A stretch of 64,000 bases of DNA from Aphrophora alni (taxonomy: Eukaryota > Arthropoda > Insecta > Hemiptera > Aphrophoridae). A model generated the notes under the pieces. The model ran no database searches. It was not told the DNA's origin and saw only the letters and a list, made by a program, of their open reading frames with translations. Positions 62,942 through 64,000 of this stretch are shown in pieces (positions within the stretch are counted from its first letter, which is position 1; each line of letters begins with the position of its first letter). The stretch is taken from positions 70,798,877-70,862,876 of the forward strand of contig OY740768.1 in NCBI GenBank assembly GCA_963513935.1. Reading direction: 5' to 3'. Made by a program: the position numbers and the translations under genes.

Positions 62942-64000
62942 CTGCAATCAAGAAATAAAGGTATTAAATACTGAGTAAATACTTAAATAAAACTGTTTTC
63001 ATAAAATGAAAATATATTGAGAAAACCTGTGAAAAATTCTGAACCAATAATTAATTAAAACCTCCAATTTACACACACAAAAAACTCCTTTAATTGCCAA
63101 TGGTAATTTGCACAGATGTAATTAAAACACAATTTCTAATGTAAGTTAGATAATAAATTCACAGAGAACGGTGGTAAACTAAAGGGCAATAATAAAATCA
63201 GGTTAAATATTATAGTATTACAATTTAAAAATATACACATTACTAAATAATAACAACATGCAATACATTGAACATCTAACAATGTAAAATATGAAAATCA
63301 TAAAGTGTACATATAATAAACAATAATTAATTAACGAACAGATATATTAAGCTAAGAAAAAATTAAAGATTCATAAGTTTCTTTTCTAGTCCCACCTAAG
63401 GAATTTGTGTCCTGATTGCAACGGAGGCTGACGAATTAGAATATTACAAAAAACTTGAAAGATTAAACAATCTTCTGAACGTAAATCAGCATAGATACAT
63501 CTTTATAATTTAAGAAAATGTTATTTATGAACATCTTTTAAAATATCTATTCCTGTAGAAGCGGTCCTCTGAGATTTATTGAAAATAATCAATTTTCTGT
63601 TCATATATTGAATTCAGTTGCTCATAAATAATGTGTTTAATATCTCTTCAAATAGGTGACACTTCTAATCCATTATATTACCTCATGTGGCTGGTGATTA
63701 AGGGTGTGAAATTTGCTTTAATGGACAGATTAATCAGTGCCGCTTCGTTTAGAAATAAAATTGTAATTTTAAATTTAACAAATATCTTCTTCATTTTTAA
63801 AAGAATTATTAATATTTAGAATTTTCCGTGTTATGCTAATTCTTAGGACATTGAATTTATAAGTTTTGGCTTTAACCAGCTATCTACATATTTTGAGTTG
63901 CAAAATAAATTTAAAAAATTTGAAACATTATTCAAATATGATCACCTATCAATCTAGATAAAAATCTGTCCACATTTTCAAAACCATTTACATTGGATCA
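62942..64000. other. Intron or upstream gene region, nothing supported
   Basis: AT-rich sequence upstream of the last exon seen. One possible mini-exon (about 63393-63424, between CGTCAG and TTAG|GTGGGA) was tested and has a stop in the required frame, so it is not called. Confidence 0.5.

Noticed and set aside
63393..63424. Candidate upstream mini-exon between CGTCAG and TTAG|GTGGGA
   Set aside because: The frame needed by the next exon ends in TAG.

Overview
The window is about 64 kb of AT-rich animal, almost certainly insect, nuclear DNA. It is occupied by one very large gene on the minus strand whose small exons sit among long introns packed with mobile elements. Fourteen exons with matching GT/AG sites were read. 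They encode a receptor tyrosine kinase: fibronectin-III-like extracellular segments (62.9 to 33.2 kb), one transmembrane helix (23.7 kb), a juxtamembrane linker (17.2 kb) and a split kinase domain (16.7 kb down to base 166). Signal peptide and N-terminal exons lie beyond base 64000; the last kinase subdomain and the tail lie below base 1. Thirteen neighbouring exon pairs were tested for reading phase: twelve agree, and the exception (42758 to 38117) points to an unseen exon. FN3-type ectodomain plus split kinase makes a Torso-like insect receptor the best guess; this is inference without a database search.

The introns carry most of the other content. Between the transmembrane exon and the preceding exon lies a 7.1 kb Helitron (24074-31196) in the same orientation as the gene. 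It has 5'-TC and CTAG-3' ends, an A/T insertion site, a 3' hairpin, a hairpin-bearing minisatellite, an OTU protease-like domain followed by 15-residue repeats, a Rep (HUH) domain and a Pif1-like helicase. Two nonsense codons, one deletion and one homopolymer indel break it. At 38.2-40.6 kb is a retroelement cluster: a Penelope-like fragment, a Jockey-like non-LTR fragment, and a Penelope-like copy with a GIY-YIG domain between 126-bp inverted arms.

The most interesting pattern is a scatter of short palindromic elements whose arms carry hammerhead-ribozyme-like cores (CUGANGA, a stem II hairpin, GAAA, a mini stem III, UA). They occur at 3.9, 15.6, 33.5-33.8, 34.1, 39.8-40.6, 43.0-43.3 and 52.4-52.6 kb and fall into at least four sequence families. 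One is tied to a Penelope-like element by its GIY-YIG domain. The 43 kb copy has a perfect 6-bp stem I and an intact CUGACGA core.

Other features are three long foldback elements (4.1-4.6, 12.0-15.5, 36.5-37.6 kb), several tandem arrays and microsatellites, and a 69-bp duplication covering the 3' end of one FN3 exon and its splice donor. No tRNA, rRNA, CRISPR or second host gene was recognised. The long AT-rich stretches between the listed features show nothing I can support as coding.
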